Of a DNA stretch of 64,000 bases, positions 11,001 to 20,453 are shown one piece after another. Each line of letters starts with the position of its first letter. Positions within the stretch are counted from its first letter, which is position 1. The stretch lies in the NCBI RefSeq assembly GCF_023656515.1, contig NZ_JAMOFV010000006.1:2772035-2836034 (forward strand). Reading direction: 5' to 3'. The notes beneath the pieces were generated by a model, which made no database searches, had not been told where the DNA came from, and saw only the letters and a list, made by a program, of their open reading frames with translations. The DNA is from Clostridium swellfunianum. GTDB lineage: Bacteria; Bacillota; Clostridia; Clostridiales; Clostridiaceae. A program made the translations under genes and the position numbers.

Positions 11001-12632
11001 TTATTTGTTTTTCTTATAGTATTCTTGTCCATAAGTAATGATATCTTGTCCGCCTGCTGCTAACCATTTTTTCTGAAGTTCAGCCCAAGCTCCGTTAAAA
11101 TCGTCGCCCATTACAGCCTTAAGCCAACCTTCTCCATAGATTGATCTTAGCTTAGTTTGATCTCCAAGAATTTTGTCATCAAACACATTCATTAATGGTG
11201 GAGCCATAGTATATTTTGCATTGGTAGCAACAAAGTTTGTAAAATCCCCTACAGCCATCTCTGATGGAATCCATGGTTGCAGCTTCTTGAATGCTTCGTC
11301 ATAGTTGTAGTTATTTTCCTTAATCGGAATATATGCGTATTCAAAGTAATTCATAGCACCCCAGGCAAGTGGATAAAGATATCCATTCTTCTTTGTATCC
11401 CAATCCTTATCACATTCAGCCTTATTTACAGTATAAACTCTGCGGCCATTTTCTTCTTTTACATCTGTAAAATGTATTCCCTTAATACCAAATTCAGTTA
11501 ATTCTCTACCTTCTGTAGTTAGTGTATATTCTATTAACTCTAAAACTTTTTCAGGATTTTTAGAAGTTTTAGGAATAACATTTCCTCTCCAGAAACCGCC
11601 TGAATGACCTAAATTTGCAGGTACCCCATTCTCTCCTTTTAGTGGTGAAAGATATGCTACTTTAGCATTAGGATTAACTGCCTTAGCCTTTTGCAAAAAT
11701 AAGTCTGGTTTAGTAGTAGATGCAATACCGTATTTTCCTGCTCCAAAGTCATCTGACTCAGGGCCTTGTGCTCCGTCTGGTTTTAAACTGAGCCAATCCT
11801 TATTAATAAGATCCTCTTTTACTAATTTTCTAAAGAAAGCAGTTGCTTCTTTTGCATATGGTGAAGCTTCATATCTTGTAATACTTCCATCTGGCATTGC
11901 CACCCAATTATCTGTTCTACCAGCTATGGCATACGACTTTGATATGAATTGTCCAAGCTGAGTAATTGAAGGGTCTGACATACCACTTGCTCTTGTATAA
12001 ACTCCATAAGTATCATTTTTACCATTCTTATCAGGATCGTTTTCCTTAAAGGCTTTTGCCACCTTATAGAATTCTTCGAGATTTGTTGGCATGCTTAAGC
12101 CTAAGTTTTCTAACCAATCAGTACGAATTATCCAACCCCACTGCATTGGAGCAAGTCCTAACGGCTTAAAGTATGACTTTCCATCTATTTTGAAGCCTTT
12201 GTAAACATCAGAATTAATTACAGCGCTAATATTTGGATACTTTCCGCTTTTCAAGTAATCATCATAAGATAAAATCAACCCATTTTTAGCCCATTCGTTT
12301 AATGTCTTTCCTGGGTCACATGTAGCAAGGTCAAATTCTTCTCCGGATGCCATCATAAGGTTAAGCTTGTTTGCAAACTGGTCATTAGGTATACTTACAA
12401 TTTCAATCTTAGTATTAGTTCTCTTTTGTAATTCTTGAAGTATACGATCCTTCTCCGGATCCTGCTCATTTGCAGCACGTACCCATCGGATCTTAACTGG
12501 CTCGGTTGACTTTTGTTCAGTACCTGCAGTATTCTTGGATTGCCCCTTGGTTGAACAGCCACCTAACACTGAAGATATCATTATGATTGACAGCGACATC
12601 GTCAAAAGTTTGATAATGCTTTTCCTATTCAT
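11001..12632 (-). CDS. Extracellular sugar-binding lipoprotein of an Lpl-type ABC importer
   Basis: A 543-residue family 1 solute-binding protein. The start is the ATG at 12632, with GGAGAGG six bases before it; the frame extends 18 codons further upstream without a ribosome site. The N-terminus MNRKSIIKLLT plus a hydrophobic stretch ends in the lipobox LGGC, so it is a lipoprotein on the outer face of the membrane. It resembles LplA/YtcQ proteins, which bind oligosaccharides and pair with two permeases but no dedicated ATPase. That is the arrangement here; a shared MsmX-like ATPase elsewhere is assumed. Sialylated oligosaccharides are the likely cargo, judging from the next genes. Confidence 0.9.
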   Translation of the reverse strand: MNRKSIIKLLTMSLSIIMISSVLGGCSTKGQSKNTAGTEQKSTEPVKIRWVRAANEQDPEKDRILQELQKRTNTKIEIVSIPNDQFANKLNLMMASGEEFDLATCDPGKTLNEWAKNGLILSYDDYLKSGKYPNISAVINSDVYKGFKIDGKSYFKPLGLAPMQWGWIIRTDWLENLGLSMPTNLEEFYKVAKAFKENDPDKNGKNDTYGVYTRASGMSDPSITQLGQFISKSYAIAGRTDNWVAMPDGSITRYEASPYAKEATAFFRKLVKEDLINKDWLSLKPDGAQGPESDDFGAGKYGIASTTKPDLFLQKAKAVNPNAKVAYLSPLKGENGVPANLGHSGGFWRGNVIPKTSKNPEKVLELIEYTLTTEGRELTEFGIKGIHFTDVKEENGRRVYTVNKAECDKDWDTKKNGYLYPLAWGAMNYFEYAYIPIKENNYNYDEAFKKLQPWIPSEMAVGDFTNFVATNAKYTMAPPLMNVFDDKILGDQTKLRSIYGEGWLKAVMGDDFNGAWAELQKKWLAAGGQDIITYGQEYYKKNK

Positions 12633-12702
12633 TTCATACCTCTCCTTTATTTTTAGTAGAAAACTTTGTTTACTTATATAATCCACCTATGGGGGATTTT
12701 CA

Positions 12703-13569
12703 TTATTCCTTCACAGCACCCATCATTATTCCCTTAGTAAAATACTTCTGCACAAATGGATAAATTAAAAGTACTGGAATCATTCCTATAATGATGCAAG
12801 CCATTTTAAACTGCTCCATATTAGATCCTGAAGTCATTACCCCTACTTCTGCAGTTACTAAATCTTGAATAATCATCTGTCTTAGTAAAACCTGCAACGG
12901 AAACATTTTATTTGAATTTATAAACAGTGTTGCCGAAAAGTAATCGTTCCATAAGGCTACTCCATAAAATAAACTAACAGCAGCAAATACTGGCATGGAT
13001 ATTGGAATTACTATCTTAAAAAGTATTTGTATGTCGTTATATCCATCAATTTTAGCAGCCTCCTCAAGGCTTTCAGGAATTCCGGCAAAGTAATTTTTCA
13101 TGATAATTAAGTTATAAGTGGAGATAGCTGTAGGTAAAACCAATGCCCAAATTGTATCAATTAATTTTAAATTTCTAACAAGCACATAAAATGGAACTAA
13201 TCCACCACTGAAAAACATTGTAAATACCAGCAATCGGAATATTATGGCTCTACCAGGCAGATTCTTTTTTGAAAGTGCATAAGCACCACAACTGGTAAGC
13301 AACATACTAATCGTAGTTCCTAATGCAGTTATTTGAACGGATCTTAATAACGCTTTTGCAATCCCACCAATACTACCAAGTGCTCGTTTGTATTCAGTAA
13401 GGCTGAAGCTTTTGGGAATTAAGTGATATGGGTCTGTTAAATATACTTCTTGCGAGGAGAAAGATATAACTATTATTCTCCATAAAGGTAATAATATAAT
13501 GATGGCTGCTAATCCGAGGATTAGATATATGATAACATCAGCTATAGAAAATTTTTTTTGTATAGGCAT
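12703..13569 (-). CDS. ABC sugar permease, YtcP/LplC type
   Basis: 288 residues with six predicted membrane helices. The EAA loop that contacts the ATPase is visible as LEEAAKIDGYNDIQILFKIV. It is the CUT1 MalG-like partner of the permease encoded immediately upstream and ends in KGIMMGAVKE, typical of YtcP/LplC proteins. It lies between its partner permease (20-bp gap) and the binding protein (70-bp gap), giving the order permease-permease-binding protein. Confidence 0.92.
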   Translation of the reverse strand: MPIQKKFSIADVIIYLILGLAAIIILLPLWRIIVISFSSQEVYLTDPYHLIPKSFSLTEYKRALGSIGGIAKALLRSVQITALGTTISMLLTSCGAYALSKKNLPGRAIIFRLLVFTMFFSGGLVPFYVLVRNLKLIDTIWALVLPTAISTYNLIIMKNYFAGIPESLEEAAKIDGYNDIQILFKIVIPISMPVFAAVSLFYGVALWNDYFSATLFINSNKMFPLQVLLRQMIIQDLVTAEVGVMTSGSNMEQFKMACIIIGMIPVLLIYPFVQKYFTKGIMMGAVKE

Positions 13570-13589
13570 TATTGAATCCTCCCCTCGTT

Positions 13590-14534
13590 TTAATATACGC
13601 TCTCTTCTCCAAAGGCTTTTACTACCCTATTTGAAGTCACAAGTAAAAAGGTACATATTACTGATTTTAAAAGTCCAGCTGCAGCCGCATAACTAAATTT
13701 GCCATCTCCTAAAGCTGTTCTGAAAATATAAGTGTCAAGAATATCACCAGTTGAATATACCATAGGATTGTAGAAGTTATAAACCTGGTCGAAACCCCAT
13801 GTTAAAACCCTGCCAATTGTTAGAATAAACATTATTAGAATAACGCTGCGTATTCCTGGCAGTGTAACATTCCATAAGAGAGACCAACGTCCCGCACCAT
13901 CCATCACTGCCGCTTCATAATGCTCTGTACTTATGCTCGCCATAGCTGCTACATAAATTACAGTTGAAAATCCTGCTTCTTTCCAAAGATCTGTTAATAT
14001 CAATATCGGCCTAAATATTTCGGGTTTTGTCATTAAGTCCGAGGCATGTCCTGCAAACAATGCCGCAAGAATCCCTGACTCAGGGCTAAAGAAGGTTACA
14101 AATATTGAAGCAACTATAACCCATGAAATAAAATGTGGCAAATATATAACGGTCTGAACAGATTTACGAAATTTGCTATGCCTTACCTCATTTAAAAGTA
14201 GTGCTATAACTATAGGAATTGGAAATTGTGTAAGCAGGCGATATATCGCAATAATAACTGTGTTCCAAAAAGCTCTCCAAAAATCTGCATCACTAAATAA
14301 TTCTACAAAATGCTTCAAACCCACAAAAGGACTGTTAAAAAAACCTTTACTCATTGTGAAATCCTGAAAGGCCATTATTATTCCATACATTGGCACATAA
14401 CAGAAAATTAGATACCAGACAAGCACAGGAATAAGCATGATATACAAATATTTATAATTTAATATATTTTTCCATTGTTTTTTGAAACTTCGTTTTGTAT
14501 TCGTTTTCGATGTTTGCATCACTTCAGTATTCAT
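13590..14534 (-). CDS. ABC sugar permease, LplB type
   Basis: About 314 residues with six membrane helices and the EAA loop HYEAAVMDGAGRWSLLWNVTL. The ATG at 14534 is chosen because AAGGAG lies seven bases before it; the first ATG (14558) has no such site. It is the first gene of unit C and heads the importer operon, directly behind a promoter with a palindromic operator. Confidence 0.92.
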   Translation of the reverse strand: MNTEVMQTSKTNTKRSFKKQWKNILNYKYLYIMLIPVLVWYLIFCYVPMYGIIMAFQDFTMSKGFFNSPFVGLKHFVELFSDADFWRAFWNTVIIAIYRLLTQFPIPIVIALLLNEVRHSKFRKSVQTVIYLPHFISWVIVASIFVTFFSPESGILAALFAGHASDLMTKPEIFRPILILTDLWKEAGFSTVIYVAAMASISTEHYEAAVMDGAGRWSLLWNVTLPGIRSVILIMFILTIGRVLTWGFDQVYNFYNPMVYSTGDILDTYIFRTALGDGKFSYAAAAGLLKSVICTFLLVTSNRVVKAFGEESVY

Positions 14535-14569
14535 GTATCTTCTCCTTATAATCTTCATATTACCTGACT

Positions 14570-14595
14570 AAGTGGTACCACTTGTACTTATTATA
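14570..14595 (-). promoter_or_regulatory. Importer operon promoter with perfect palindromic operator
   Basis: A consensus -10 TATAAT (14595-14590, minus strand) is followed seven bases later by the perfect 14-bp palindrome AAGTGGTACCACTT (14570-14583). The -35 region is weak. The palindrome covers the expected start point, so bound repressor would block initiation. It resembles GntR-type operators, and the GntR/LacI repressor encoded at 19204 is the obvious candidate. Confidence 0.75.
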
Positions 14596-14713
14596 AATTG
14601 ATGCAAAAAATAAAAGTATGACCCTAACATAACATTTGTTACGTTTTTTTAACCATTTCATATTTTCTTCATCTTTATGGTTAGTTTAAATTATAAAAAT
14701 GAAGAAAATAAAA

Positions 14714-14745
14714 CAGCAGGGCTACGTTAAATTGTAGCCCTGCTG
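14714..14745 (-). terminator. Terminator overlapping the histidine kinase stop codon
   Basis: The 12-bp perfect stem CAGCAGGGCTAC / GTAGCCCTGCTG with an 8-nt loop is followed by TTTTATTTT on the minus strand. The last kinase codons form the first arm, and the TAG stop (14724-14722) lies in the second. Confidence 0.9.
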
Positions 14746-17466
14746 ATCTAATAACGGAAAATTGATAGTGACCACTGCCCCTTTTCCTAAAATACTATCT
14801 ATTTCTATGCCATATTCATCACCAAAATATAATTTTATCCGTTCATGGACATTTATTATTCCAATACTTTGTCCTTTAGTTTTACCTTCCAGCCTTTCCT
14901 TTATTTCGCTCAGCTTATCTTTGCTCATCCCAGCCCCATCATCACTTACTGATATCTTTAATCTGTCATTAAGCTTATGAATCGCTACTATAATAGTTCC
15001 ACCATCTTCAGTTACCTCCAGTCCGTGATAAATTGCATTTTCCACTATTGGCTGAAGAGTCAACTTTAGAACTGGAGTTTCCATCATGTCGTCACTTACA
15101 TCGTAAATTACTTTAATCTTATCCCCAAATCTCATTTTCTGAATATCTACATAAGTTTTTACATGAGCCATTTCCTCTCCAAACCTTACTATTTTTTCAC
15201 CTCTTGTTATACTTGTTTTAAACAATGCTATAAGCAGTTTAATCATTTGTTCTGTTCTAGGGTCTTTGATGAAAGCCATATATTGTGCAGTTTTTAAGGT
15301 ATTATATAGAAAGTGCGGATTTATTTGTGATTGCAGTAAATTAAGTTCATATTCTTTAGCCTTAATTTCTGCATCTTTTATCTTAACCTCAGAAGTATAC
15401 TTTTCTTCAATTAATAGATTAATACGGTCAAGCATATCATTAAAGCTATTGCCTAATTCGCTTATTTCATCCTCAGCAGTACTCTTAAAACGAGTTTTTA
15501 AGTTTCCTCTCTTCACATTTCTAACTATTTTAATCAAAGATGATATATTTAGTGAAAGTATGGAAGAAAATCCATAGGAGAATCCAAAACTTAGGATAAC
15601 AAGTCCAATGAGTACAATAACACTGTAAACAAGTATATTTTCATTCTCATTGAAATTCTTTAAAAGAAATACTAAACTCCACTGGTTTTCATCAAAGTAT
15701 TTCGATATCATTAGATAGTTATTACCATTTTCCCGAAAAGATATCCTTTCATTCTTTTCAAATGAAGGTTTGTTAAATATTAATATATCTGATAATCCCT
15801 TCTTATCACTGCTCCCAATATCACTAAAGATATTATTGCCAGTCCTATCTACAAGATAAAGATCCAAATAGCTATATTTCAAGAATACATTCAGCATCTT
15901 CTCAATATCTTCACCATTAAAATCAATTAAAATAAAACCTAATAGTTTTCCAGCTTCTATGCCGTCTGCTGCACCTCTAATCTGCATTCCTATACGTATG
16001 CCTTTCTTATTAAAAGGTGATTCCGTATAGCTTCGCCATAGAAAAGCACTAAAATTATTTCTAACATAATCCAAATCAGCTTTTGTATCAGGGCGCATCA
16101 TGAATGGTCCCCCGTAAGTAGAAGAGTATACCAGCCTTTCCTCGGTGTCATATATAGTAATATTAGAAATACCCTTATCAAATAAATTTCTAGATAGGAT
16201 AATATTATTCATCTCGTCCCGTATTTCATTATCTAAATTATTGGAAGAATTACTAACATCAAGAAGCTTTTGTACCTTCTCGTTGAAAGAAGAAGTTTCT
16301 ATTGTCATCCTCCGGTAATTATTGTAGACAAATTGCATCTGTTGATAGAGAATTTGAGCACTATATTCAAAAACGGAGCCTACTTTGTTCTCTACTGTAT
16401 TTCTGGCTGAAAAATATGAACTACCTGTAATTAAAACAACCGGAACAGTTACTATAGTGCAATACAAAATAAGCAGAGTCAATTTGAAGCCAATGTTTCT
16501 CTTGAAAAACACAATTGGCTTATTTTCAATATAACTGTGATTTAACTCACTTATCTGCGCCTCCATATTTTTAATAGGCTTAACGATTTTTTTGCCTGTG
16601 ATAGTCAATATAACTACAGACAAAATAAGGCATACTATTCCAATTTTTATATTAGCTGTAAGGTTTTTATTAATAGACTCCTGAAGCTTATCAAAAGTAA
16701 ATGTATTTGTTATAGTCCACCCTTCATAGTTTAATGCATTTTTAAATGAGAACTTTTGTCCAGTCAACTCATCATCATTTACATTGTAGGTCAACTCAGC
16801 GGAGTTTCCGGCATTATCGGTAATAAAAATCCCGTTTCCTGCAAACTGCATTTCCTCAATGAGTTTTTTACTTAATACTACAACCATATATGCCTTAATT
16901 TCATTACTATAAGGCTCAAATACAGGACTTATAATTGCTAATCTTTCATAATTTCCTTCTTTATATCTATCAAGGAAAAACTGACTTTTTGAGTTTTGAA
17001 GCAAAGGTTTGTTTAGATTATTATAGAATTCTGCAGCTCCATATTTTTCATAATATTTCCCTACAGAATTACAAGCCTTGATAAAAATATTTCTATTATA
17101 GTCAACTACTAGTACTGCGTCTACCTTATCATTACTTAAAATAAGATTTTTCAAGAATGATTCATAGTCCTTCTGCGCTTTTATTAGAACATATGGATCT
17201 GATTCATTTGAACTTATTATACTGTCAAAATACTGATTTTTCATCGACATACTAACGATATTTGCAAATTCCCCTAAATAAGTGTTGGCTTTTTCAACTG
17301 CTGCACCGGTTGCTATTTCATTTACGCGTTCAAACTGAGACAAAATAAATCTATTCGTAACAAAGTAGCAAGTTATGGTAGTTAACCCTATAGATATCAA
17401 TGAAAGAATAATTCCAAAAAGGATGATTTTCTTTTCCAGAGACTTTTTAAAGCTAAATTTTATCAT
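14722..17466 (-). CDS. YesM-type sensor histidine kinase with duplicated sensor module
   Basis: 914 residues, far longer than the usual ~580. A first membrane helix (about 12-35), an extracellular sensor and a second helix (about 275-290) are followed, near 330, by another helix pair flanking a second extracellular domain up to about 630. HAMP and a His_kinase domain then follow, with the phospho-acceptor in INPHFLYNTL, and a HATPase_c domain with N and G boxes (ENAIYHGLE, DDGAGM). It pairs with the response regulator 68 bp upstream. YesM/YesN systems control polysaccharide-uptake operons, which matches the neighbours. The tandem sensor suggests a fusion of two input modules. Confidence 0.9.
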   Translation of the reverse strand: MIKFSFKKSLEKKIILFGIILSLISIGLTTITCYFVTNRFILSQFERVNEIATGAAVEKANTYLGEFANIVSMSMKNQYFDSIISSNESDPYVLIKAQKDYESFLKNLILSNDKVDAVLVVDYNRNIFIKACNSVGKYYEKYGAAEFYNNLNKPLLQNSKSQFFLDRYKEGNYERLAIISPVFEPYSNEIKAYMVVVLSKKLIEEMQFAGNGIFITDNAGNSAELTYNVNDDELTGQKFSFKNALNYEGWTITNTFTFDKLQESINKNLTANIKIGIVCLILSVVILTITGKKIVKPIKNMEAQISELNHSYIENKPIVFFKRNIGFKLTLLILYCTIVTVPVVLITGSSYFSARNTVENKVGSVFEYSAQILYQQMQFVYNNYRRMTIETSSFNEKVQKLLDVSNSSNNLDNEIRDEMNNIILSRNLFDKGISNITIYDTEERLVYSSTYGGPFMMRPDTKADLDYVRNNFSAFLWRSYTESPFNKKGIRIGMQIRGAADGIEAGKLLGFILIDFNGEDIEKMLNVFLKYSYLDLYLVDRTGNNIFSDIGSSDKKGLSDILIFNKPSFEKNERISFRENGNNYLMISKYFDENQWSLVFLLKNFNENENILVYSVIVLIGLVILSFGFSYGFSSILSLNISSLIKIVRNVKRGNLKTRFKSTAEDEISELGNSFNDMLDRINLLIEEKYTSEVKIKDAEIKAKEYELNLLQSQINPHFLYNTLKTAQYMAFIKDPRTEQMIKLLIALFKTSITRGEKIVRFGEEMAHVKTYVDIQKMRFGDKIKVIYDVSDDMMETPVLKLTLQPIVENAIYHGLEVTEDGGTIIVAIHKLNDRLKISVSDDGAGMSKDKLSEIKERLEGKTKGQSIGIINVHERIKLYFGDEYGIEIDSILGKGAVVTINFPLLDQQGYNLT

Positions 17467-17534
17467 ACAACATCCTCGTATTCCTTTTTTTACACATAAC
17501 CATTATTAATCATCATGCTCCTCATAAGTTTTGG

Positions 17535-19139
17535 TTAACCTTTATATTTTTCTCTGTATTCCAAAGGTGTAAGGCCCGTTACGCTTCTAAAAAGTTCACT
17601 AAAATAGCGAGGCTTCTCATAACCAACCAAACTTGACACCTCATAAACTCTATAGTTAATATCCCTTAGAAGTCTTTTTGCTTCTTCAATCCTTACCTCA
17701 ATGAGTATGTGTTTAAAGGTTTCTCCTAAATCCTTACTGAAAAGCCTTGAAAGATGAACTGGATGAACATTTACATACCTTGCTAACTCCTCAAGGCTTA
17801 TTTGTGCAGAGTAATTTTCCCTTATATAGCCTAGTGCTTCATCTACAATTCTTCTATTTTGCATATTATTATCTTCATTTACTAAAGAAAACGCCTCAAC
17901 AATAAAAACTTCCAGCTTTCTAAAAATCATCTCTATAGTCTCACAATATCCAATCTCTTTTATTATATAGTTTGATTTTTCAAGCAATGCATCAGACCTT
18001 ATTCCCATTTCCTTCAGATCTGTCATTACTTCCAGGATTAACCTAACTACGTATCCTGAGATCATATCAATATCTGTTAATTTAGATGATATAAATTCAT
18101 TTTTAACTTTTTCAATAAACTCAATCAATTTAACGGGCTCTTTACTATGAACGAGAGGTATTATTTCTTTCAACAATCGTTCTTCTTTCATATAGGTCAG
18201 CTTTTGTCTGTTATTGTAACCTATCTCACAGTCATTGATAATGCAATTGTTAATATAAGCCTTGTGAAGGAAAGTCCTTCTAGCACTCTTATAGGAGCTG
18301 CATATGTCTTTCAAATTATCTGCCATTCTTCCAATAACACAGGATATATCAAGACATTCTCCTTCGCTTTTTTCATGCAATCCCAGCTCTTCTTTTAGAT
18401 TCTTATATACTTCATTTATAGATTGTTCCAATTCTTTTTCTGAAATAGTCCAAACAACACAGACCATATCATTTAAAAAGATAACAAATCCTTTATTCTG
18501 AATTTCAATATTTTCATATAGATAGCCTCGGATAAATTCATTTATTCTACGTACTCTGTCTGCACCGGAATAAAAGGTCATAAGTTTATATTCGTCAAGC
18601 CCAAACAAAGAAATGCCATACGTGGGTTTTTTTTCAGGAATACCAATTTTTCGAATCATAGCTTCAGTTTTATCGTCAAAACCCGAAGCACTTTCCATAA
18701 TGCTTTTGAAGAGTAGCTCCCGCTGCCTCCATATATCTTCGCTATCCATACTTATTTGATTTTCTTTATCTAAAACTTCTTTAAGCTTTGTAAAATGATT
18801 AACTATTTCATCTTCCCCGTCAGACTTTAAAATATATCCGTAAATCCCACACTCTATACCTTTCCTTGCATAGTCAAATTCATTAAATGCACTAAATAAA
18901 GTTACCTTAGTTTTCGGAAGTCTGGTTTTTACTTCCATAGCCAATTCAAGACCATTTAATACCGGCATACGTATATCTGTCAGAATAGCATCTACTTCTG
19001 TTTTGTCTAAAAATTCCAGAGCCTTGTATCCATTTTCGCATACCCCTGCTACTTCAAAACCAATGGAATTCCAATCAATAATTATTGGCATAACACCCCT
19101 AAAAATTTCTTCATCTTCAACAATAAGTAGCTTATACAC
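17535..19139 (-). CDS. YesN-type response regulator (REC + AraC helix-turn-helix)
   Basis: About 534 residues. The N-terminal receiver has the acidic pair in VEDEE, the phospho-acceptor Asp in ILTDIRMP and Lys in YILKSDG. The C-terminal ~100 residues are a double helix-turn-helix AraC domain with SLEELARYVNVHPVHLSRLFSK and a second helix near YEVSSLVGYEKPRYFSELF. GTG at 19139 is preferred: AGGAGG is nine bases before it but only three bases before the TTG at 19145. It lies 64 bp behind the GntR/LacI gene. It is predicted to activate the importer or hydrolase genes when phosphorylated by the neighbouring kinase. Confidence 0.92.
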   Translation of the reverse strand: MYKLLIVEDEEIFRGVMPIIIDWNSIGFEVAGVCENGYKALEFLDKTEVDAILTDIRMPVLNGLELAMEVKTRLPKTKVTLFSAFNEFDYARKGIECGIYGYILKSDGEDEIVNHFTKLKEVLDKENQISMDSEDIWRQRELLFKSIMESASGFDDKTEAMIRKIGIPEKKPTYGISLFGLDEYKLMTFYSGADRVRRINEFIRGYLYENIEIQNKGFVIFLNDMVCVVWTISEKELEQSINEVYKNLKEELGLHEKSEGECLDISCVIGRMADNLKDICSSYKSARRTFLHKAYINNCIINDCEIGYNNRQKLTYMKEERLLKEIIPLVHSKEPVKLIEFIEKVKNEFISSKLTDIDMISGYVVRLILEVMTDLKEMGIRSDALLEKSNYIIKEIGYCETIEMIFRKLEVFIVEAFSLVNEDNNMQNRRIVDEALGYIRENYSAQISLEELARYVNVHPVHLSRLFSKDLGETFKHILIEVRIEEAKRLLRDINYRVYEVSSLVGYEKPRYFSELFRSVTGLTPLEYREKYKG

Positions 19140-19203
19140 CTTCAAGCACCTCCTGAATTTTTTACTATTTAAAACTGCAGATTCACATCTCTGAACAGAT
19201 TAA

Positions 19204-20298
19204 TTATATTTTAAAACTGCTTTCTCTCATCTTAAGTTCCGGCTGTAAAACAACAATTTTATTGTTAGGTATCATTTCCCCATTCATTTTACTTATCAAC
19301 AATTCGGCAGCTTTAGTGCCTGTCTCGTAAGTTTTAAATCTTACTGAAGTAAGTTTCGCAGGAAGCATCTCACATATACTTGTATTGTCATAACCTACAA
19401 TTCCGACATCTTCCCCAATTGCTAACCCAGCTTCAGTAATTGCTTCATAAGCTCCCATTGCGATATCATCATTAAAGCAAAATATTGCATCCGGCCTTTT
19501 ACCTTTATCCTTTGATAGCAGCATTTTTGTGCTATTGTATCCATGCTTTTCTTCACCAGAAGTTTCTTCAAATACTACTAATTCCTCATTAAGCTCAGCC
19601 CCTGCTTCATATAGAGCACTTACATATCCTTGATATCTTTCAACAGATGCAGAATACATAAATCTTGAAACATATGCAATATTCCTATATCCATTTTCCA
19701 GAAGATGTTTTGTTGCAATATATCCTCCATAAAAATTATTAGACATTACTTTAGGAGCCTCAATATCATCTACACCTCTATTACAAAATACAAAAGGGAT
19801 TTTTCTTTCTTTCAGCAATCTAAATGAGTTTATATCTTTCTTCTCAGAAATAGCAGGAACTATAATTAAACCTTTAACACCTGATTCAATCAACTTGCTA
19901 ATTTGCTTTGCTTGTTTATCTGCATCATTATCAGAATTACATATTATAACATTCACATCGTTTACACTGGCGACATCTCCGATACCCCGTAATATACCAG
20001 GATATGCGTCATTCATTATGTTTGGCAGAATAATCCCTAAACTGATTGCTTGTCCTTCGTCAAGCTGTTGAATAGCTTTTACTTCTCGTTCACTAACAAA
20101 AGTTCCACTGCCATTGAGAGAATATAAATATCCTTCTCCTATCAATTCCGATATAGCTCTGTCAATTGTGGTTCTTGTTACATTATACTTTTTTACCATG
20201 TCAGTTCTCGATGCAATACGCTCATTCGGAGACATGGATTTTATCTCCTCTATGATATTTCTTTTTATCTGCTTATACAATAGATTACTATTTTCCAT
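19204..20298 (-). CDS. GntR/LacI hybrid repressor (AraR-like)
   Basis: 364 residues. A GntR winged helix (about 1-70) contains SRTDMVKKYNVTRTTIDRAISELIGEGYLYS and is joined to a LacI-type sugar-binding domain (about 80-360) with SLGIILPNI, GVKGLIIVPA and VGIVGYDNT. This is the AraR arrangement, in which binding of an effector sugar releases DNA. It likely binds the palindrome at 14570-14583 and perhaps its own promoter. The effector is unknown; N-acetylneuraminate, N-acetylmannosamine or galactose would fit the operon. Confidence 0.9.
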   Translation of the reverse strand: MENSNLLYKQIKRNIIEEIKSMSPNERIASRTDMVKKYNVTRTTIDRAISELIGEGYLYSLNGSGTFVSEREVKAIQQLDEGQAISLGIILPNIMNDAYPGILRGIGDVASVNDVNVIICNSDNDADKQAKQISKLIESGVKGLIIVPAISEKKDINSFRLLKERKIPFVFCNRGVDDIEAPKVMSNNFYGGYIATKHLLENGYRNIAYVSRFMYSASVERYQGYVSALYEAGAELNEELVVFEETSGEEKHGYNSTKMLLSKDKGKRPDAIFCFNDDIAMGAYEAITEAGLAIGEDVGIVGYDNTSICEMLPAKLTSVRFKTYETGTKAAELLISKMNGEMIPNNKIVVLQPELKMRESSFKI

Positions 20299-20355
20299 AC
20301 AATCATCCTATCCCGACCGCTTGACACTCCGCAATCAATACTTATTAATGATTAC

Positions 20356-20384
20356 ATTATACTATACGTACTCCACATCGTAAA
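20356..20384 (-). promoter_or_regulatory. Promoter of the GntR/LacI-RR-HK unit
   Basis: The minus strand has TTTACG (20384-20379), a 17-bp spacer and a consensus -10 TATAAT (20361-20356). A TACGTA core (20365-20370), common at the centre of AraR-type operators, sits in the spacer three bases from the -10. Autoregulation is possible. Confidence 0.6.
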
Positions 20385-20438
20385 TATGCCCAACAAAAAC
20401 CTGTCCGCTTGCCAGTCTGATTTTTGTTGGGCATATTT
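20382..20438 (-). terminator. Long hairpin after the GH2 gene
   Basis: A perfect 18-bp inverted repeat with arms at 20382-20399 and 20421-20438 and a 21-nt loop, 15 bases past the GH2 stop. The T run lies inside the second arm rather than after it, so termination efficiency is uncertain. The end of the repeat touches the -35 of the next promoter. Confidence 0.7.
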
Positions 20439-20453
20439 TAAATTAATGTGTTT

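Noticed and set aside
20382..20438. Possible miniature inverted-repeat element
   Set aside because: There is no second copy in the window and no target-site duplication. The position directly after a stop codon fits a terminator better.
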